A stretch of 64,000 nucleotides of DNA. Source: JBQTGK01 sp052400665 (GTDB lineage: Bacteria; Bacteroidota; Bacteroidia; Bacteroidales; Marinifilaceae). A program made the position numbers and the translations under genes. Each line of letters begins with the position of its first letter. The first letter of the stretch is position 1. The stretch is taken from assembly GCA_052400665.1 (NCBI GenBank), contig JBQTGK010000003.1. One strand, given 5' to 3'. Under the pieces are notes generated by a model. That model was not told where the DNA came from and searched no databases. It saw only the letters and a program-made list of their open reading frames with translations. Shown here in pieces: positions 62,029-64,000 of the stretch.

Positions 62029-62796
62029 AATATGATCAAAGATTTTATGTTGTTTATTTGGTTTTTATTTTTCGACGAAAAGATATTTTTTTTAAGAGTT
62101 ACTATTATTCCGATAGCTCCAATTACTATTATTTTCCAAAATTTTGTTATTGATTCAAAAATATCCTTTTAGGAAGAGCTTTACCCACTAGCTGCTATTT
62201 TATCTGCTTCAGGATGAAATTCGTTGTACTTATACCTTTTGTTAAATTTAATAGAAGTAATAATGTTATTTGCATTTTGCTGTAATTTAGGCAAAATATT
62301 AATGTTTCCAATTGCATTAAGATTAAAAAATTCTTTTCTTCCTAGAATTCTTATGTTGTAATTTAAAGTATTGGTTTTGTAATTATCAAATTTTAATTTT
62401 TTAGCCCAATGTAGTTTATTATTTTTTTTATCGTAATAGGGTGGCGTTGCCCATTTAATTATTTCTATTGCGGGATATCCTTGTTTTTTTCATTCTGGAT
62501 TTAATTTTTGTGTTTTTTCTTTCATTTCTTCCAAAAGCTTCTCTTAGTCAATGTTTTCGTTGTTATTATCTTTTATATAGCCTTCTTCTGAATAGGTAAT
62601 TTCAACTGTCATCTAAAGGATTATTGTTTTTAGGTATTAGTAAACCCAATACTTTGCTTGGTGGATTGCCCCATAATTTGTTTAAAATATATTCATTTTG
62701 TTTAGTATCGAGGAATTTATATCCTACTGGAGTATGCAGGGTGGTAATGCCATTATTAAGCTGAATGCATTCGTATTGGTAATTAAAGAGTGCAAG
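62025..62796 (-). pseudogene. DUF2167 membrane protein pseudogene
   Basis: Minus-strand translation gives FNYQYECIQLNNGITTLHTP, then VGYKFLDTKQ and KLWGNPPSKVLGLLIPKN, breaks in frame near 62610 and goes on TVEITYSEEGYIKDNN ... KKQGYPAIEIIKWATPPYYD ... LHWAKKLKF ... LNYNIRILGRKEFFNLNAIG ... EFHPEADKIAASG. This is the DUF2167 (COG4714) pattern. There are in-frame stops at NID-stop-EK, NPE-stop-KKQ and two after AASG. The last part still encodes the C-terminal membrane helix (FWKIIVIGAIGIIV). The N-terminal signal is lost. Confidence 0.88.
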
Positions 62797-62846
62797 TAAA
62801 TTTGTTTATTATTTTTATTAAAACGAAGTAAGATATATTATAAAAA

Positions 62847-62871
62847 AAGGCTTTGCATTTTGCAAAGCCTT
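62847..62871 (-). terminator. Terminator of DUF819 gene
   Basis: AAGGCTTTGCA / TGCAAAGCCTT with a TTT loop and a T tract on the minus strand. Strong. Confidence 0.9.
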
Positions 62872-62893
62872 AACTAATAAGGAGTTATAATAT

Positions 62894-64000
62894 TTATGAA
62901 AGATATAAGGCAATTGATACGCCAATAAAAGTTCCAATTACATATCCTAATATTCCAACTAAAATTCCGGGTGTTACCAATTTTTTTTGTCCCATTGATG
63001 CAGCCATTGGTGCCGCAACAGATGGACCCATAATATTTGCTGCCGACGAAATAACAACTTCATAAACATCTAATTTAAATAGTTTGGCTAAGGCCAGTAA
63101 AAATACAAAATGGAAGACCATTATTGTAAGATAAAAACCTAAAACAGCAGGGCCTATAGTAAATATTTGCTGAATATTGGTCGCCGCTCCAATTACTGCT
63201 AAAAACACATACATCATCCATAAACCAAGCGAGAATGCGGTATCTTCAAGAGGGCGTAGTAGTTTTGGGAAGAAATTGGCAGCTAAAACTGCCAGAAGTG
63301 TAATAATTAGAATGTTTAAATTAATATCGGTTTGAAATAAATTTTGTAGAAAAGGAGCAATAAGGCTTCCTATTCCTGCAATTAAAGCGGCTATAAATAC
63401 TGATACAGCAATGCGTTCTATGCTTATAGGAAAAGTCTTGCTGTCATTTTTCACTTCCTCAACCTGATTTTCTTTTTTAGGCTTAACGAAAAATCTCGAT
63501 AAAAAAAGGAGAGTAGGAGTTAAGAATAAAAATAAGGTGTACAGGTTAGATACAAAATTATCGACAGCAATGGTAGCTGTAAATAATGGATTTGTACTAA
63601 AATTAAGGGCTTCGGCAGCGGCAATAAAGTTAACACTTCCACCAATTAATGTGGCTGCAATTACGCCGGCTGTTTTTCCTGAATCGGGTCCTAATCCGAT
63701 TAATCCGAATGCAATAAAACAGCCAATAACAATTCCAATTGCACCCAGAATATAGGCAATTAATAGTTTGCCACTTTCTCTAACAATTTTTACAATGTTA
63801 GAGCTAAACAGTAGCATTGGAATAGAAATAGGAATAAAATAGGAAAATACAAGTTCGTATACTTCTACTTTAATATTTGGGTTTGAGGCTACAGGAACAA
63901 CTCCTGTCATTGCCAATAAGGACATAGAAATCATGGTAACTAAAATCCCTGATAATTTACCGAACCATTTCTTGTGTTCAGAATAAATACCAAAGGCTGC
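62894..64000 (-). CDS. DUF819 family membrane protein (5' partial)
   Basis: The frame stays open through the window end (AAFGIYSEHKKWFGKLSG before the Met at 63934), so the gene begins beyond it. The visible 368 residues hold about ten hydrophobic helices in two halves. GLIGLGPDSGKTAGVIAATLIGGSVNFIAA and the mirror SSAANIMGPSVAAPMAASMG match the DUF819 (YjcL-like) family, related to transporters, with an acidic/basic loop at about 175-190. Substrate unknown. Followed by a strong terminator and the DUF2167 pseudogene. Confidence 0.88.
   Translation of the reverse strand, partial: AAFGIYSEHKKWFGKLSGILVTMISMSLLAMTGVVPVASNPNIKVEVYELVFSYFIPISIPMLLFSSNIVKIVRESGKLLIAYILGAIGIVIGCFIAFGLIGLGPDSGKTAGVIAATLIGGSVNFIAAAEALNFSTNPLFTATIAVDNFVSNLYTLFLFLTPTLLFLSRFFVKPKKENQVEEVKNDSKTFPISIERIAVSVFIAALIAGIGSLIAPFLQNLFQTDINLNILIITLLAVLAANFFPKLLRPLEDTAFSLGLWMMYVFLAVIGAATNIQQIFTIGPAVLGFYLTIMVFHFVFLLALAKLFKLDVYEVVISSAANIMGPSVAAPMAASMGQKKLVTPGILVGILGYVIGTFIGVSIALYLS

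Noticed and set aside
1..64000. CRISPR arrays, tRNA or rRNA genes, insertion sequences, prophage
   Set aside because: Read through for regular spaced repeats, cloverleaf-like GTTCGA arms, transposase motifs and terminal repeats; none seen. A tRNA scan would be needed for certainty.

Overview
The window is from an AT-rich member of the Bacteroidota, most likely a marine, facultatively anaerobic Bacteroidales/Marinilabiliales relative (Marinifilaceae-like). The basis is: promoters of the TAnnTTTG (-7) type, several TonB-dependent receptors with CarboxypepD_reg or STN N-terminal domains, a type IX secretion C-terminal sorting domain, DUF4249 and DUF4974-type FecR proteins, LytS/LytTR regulation, and a PPi-type phosphofructokinase with a superoxide reductase. 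The genus is an inference. The window is chromosomal in character. I found no rRNA, tRNA, CRISPR array, insertion sequence or phage gene. The first and last genes are cut by the window edges.

Layout. 0-2.9 kb: envelope-stress operon (LiaF-like membrane proteins, LytS-type kinase, LytTR regulator). 3.1-11 kb: TonB-type receptor, MATE exporter, secreted heparinase-like lyase with a T9SS sorting domain, lactonase-like lipoprotein. 11-12.4 kb (minus): ASCH, Nudix and VOC proteins. 12.5-18.2 kb: xylose locus (GntR-type regulator, xylB, xylA, MFS transporter). Regulator and xylB share a pentamer-repeat element just after their -7 boxes. 18.36-18.95 kb: decayed GH92 alpha-mannosidase and endonuclease/exonuclease/phosphatase remnants. 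19-29.5 kb: PEP carboxylase, coiled-coil membrane protein, FNR-like regulator, DUF3820 protein, MnmA, second receptor, M13 peptidase. 29.7-34.1 kb (minus): glycine betaine/proline ABC transporter (proV-proW-proX) preceded by a porin-like gene.

34.5-37.6 kb: RNase H with an N-terminal extension, a membrane-anchored MutS-like ATPase, a DUF3859 protein. 37.7-46.5 kb: PurU, PPi-type PFK, S9 peptidase, superoxide reductase with AhpC, alpha/beta hydrolase, MORN-like repeat protein, lipoprotein. 46.5-50 kb: M28 peptidase, exported isoaspartyl methyltransferase, DUF302, DoxX-like protein. 50-53.2 kb (minus): BlaI repressor and a BlaR1-type M56 peptidase whose C-terminal half carries four SusC-plug-like repeats, behind three matching operators. 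53.4-55.8 kb: YbaK-like deacylase, amidase, DUF4249 lipoprotein. 55.8-61.3 kb (minus): ECF sigma factor, FecR anti-sigma, DUF3575 protein, small secreted protein and STN-type TonB receptor, a cell-surface signalling locus. An identical bipartite motif precedes both sigma and anti-sigma genes. 61.5-64 kb: small membrane protein, DUF2167 pseudogene that once overlapped it by four bases, and a DUF819 transporter-like protein running off the end.

The most original signals are regulatory or relic: the ECF-type double promoter, the BlaI triple operator around a plug-repeat M56 sensor, the xyl pentamer operator, and three pseudogenes absent from a simple ORF view.
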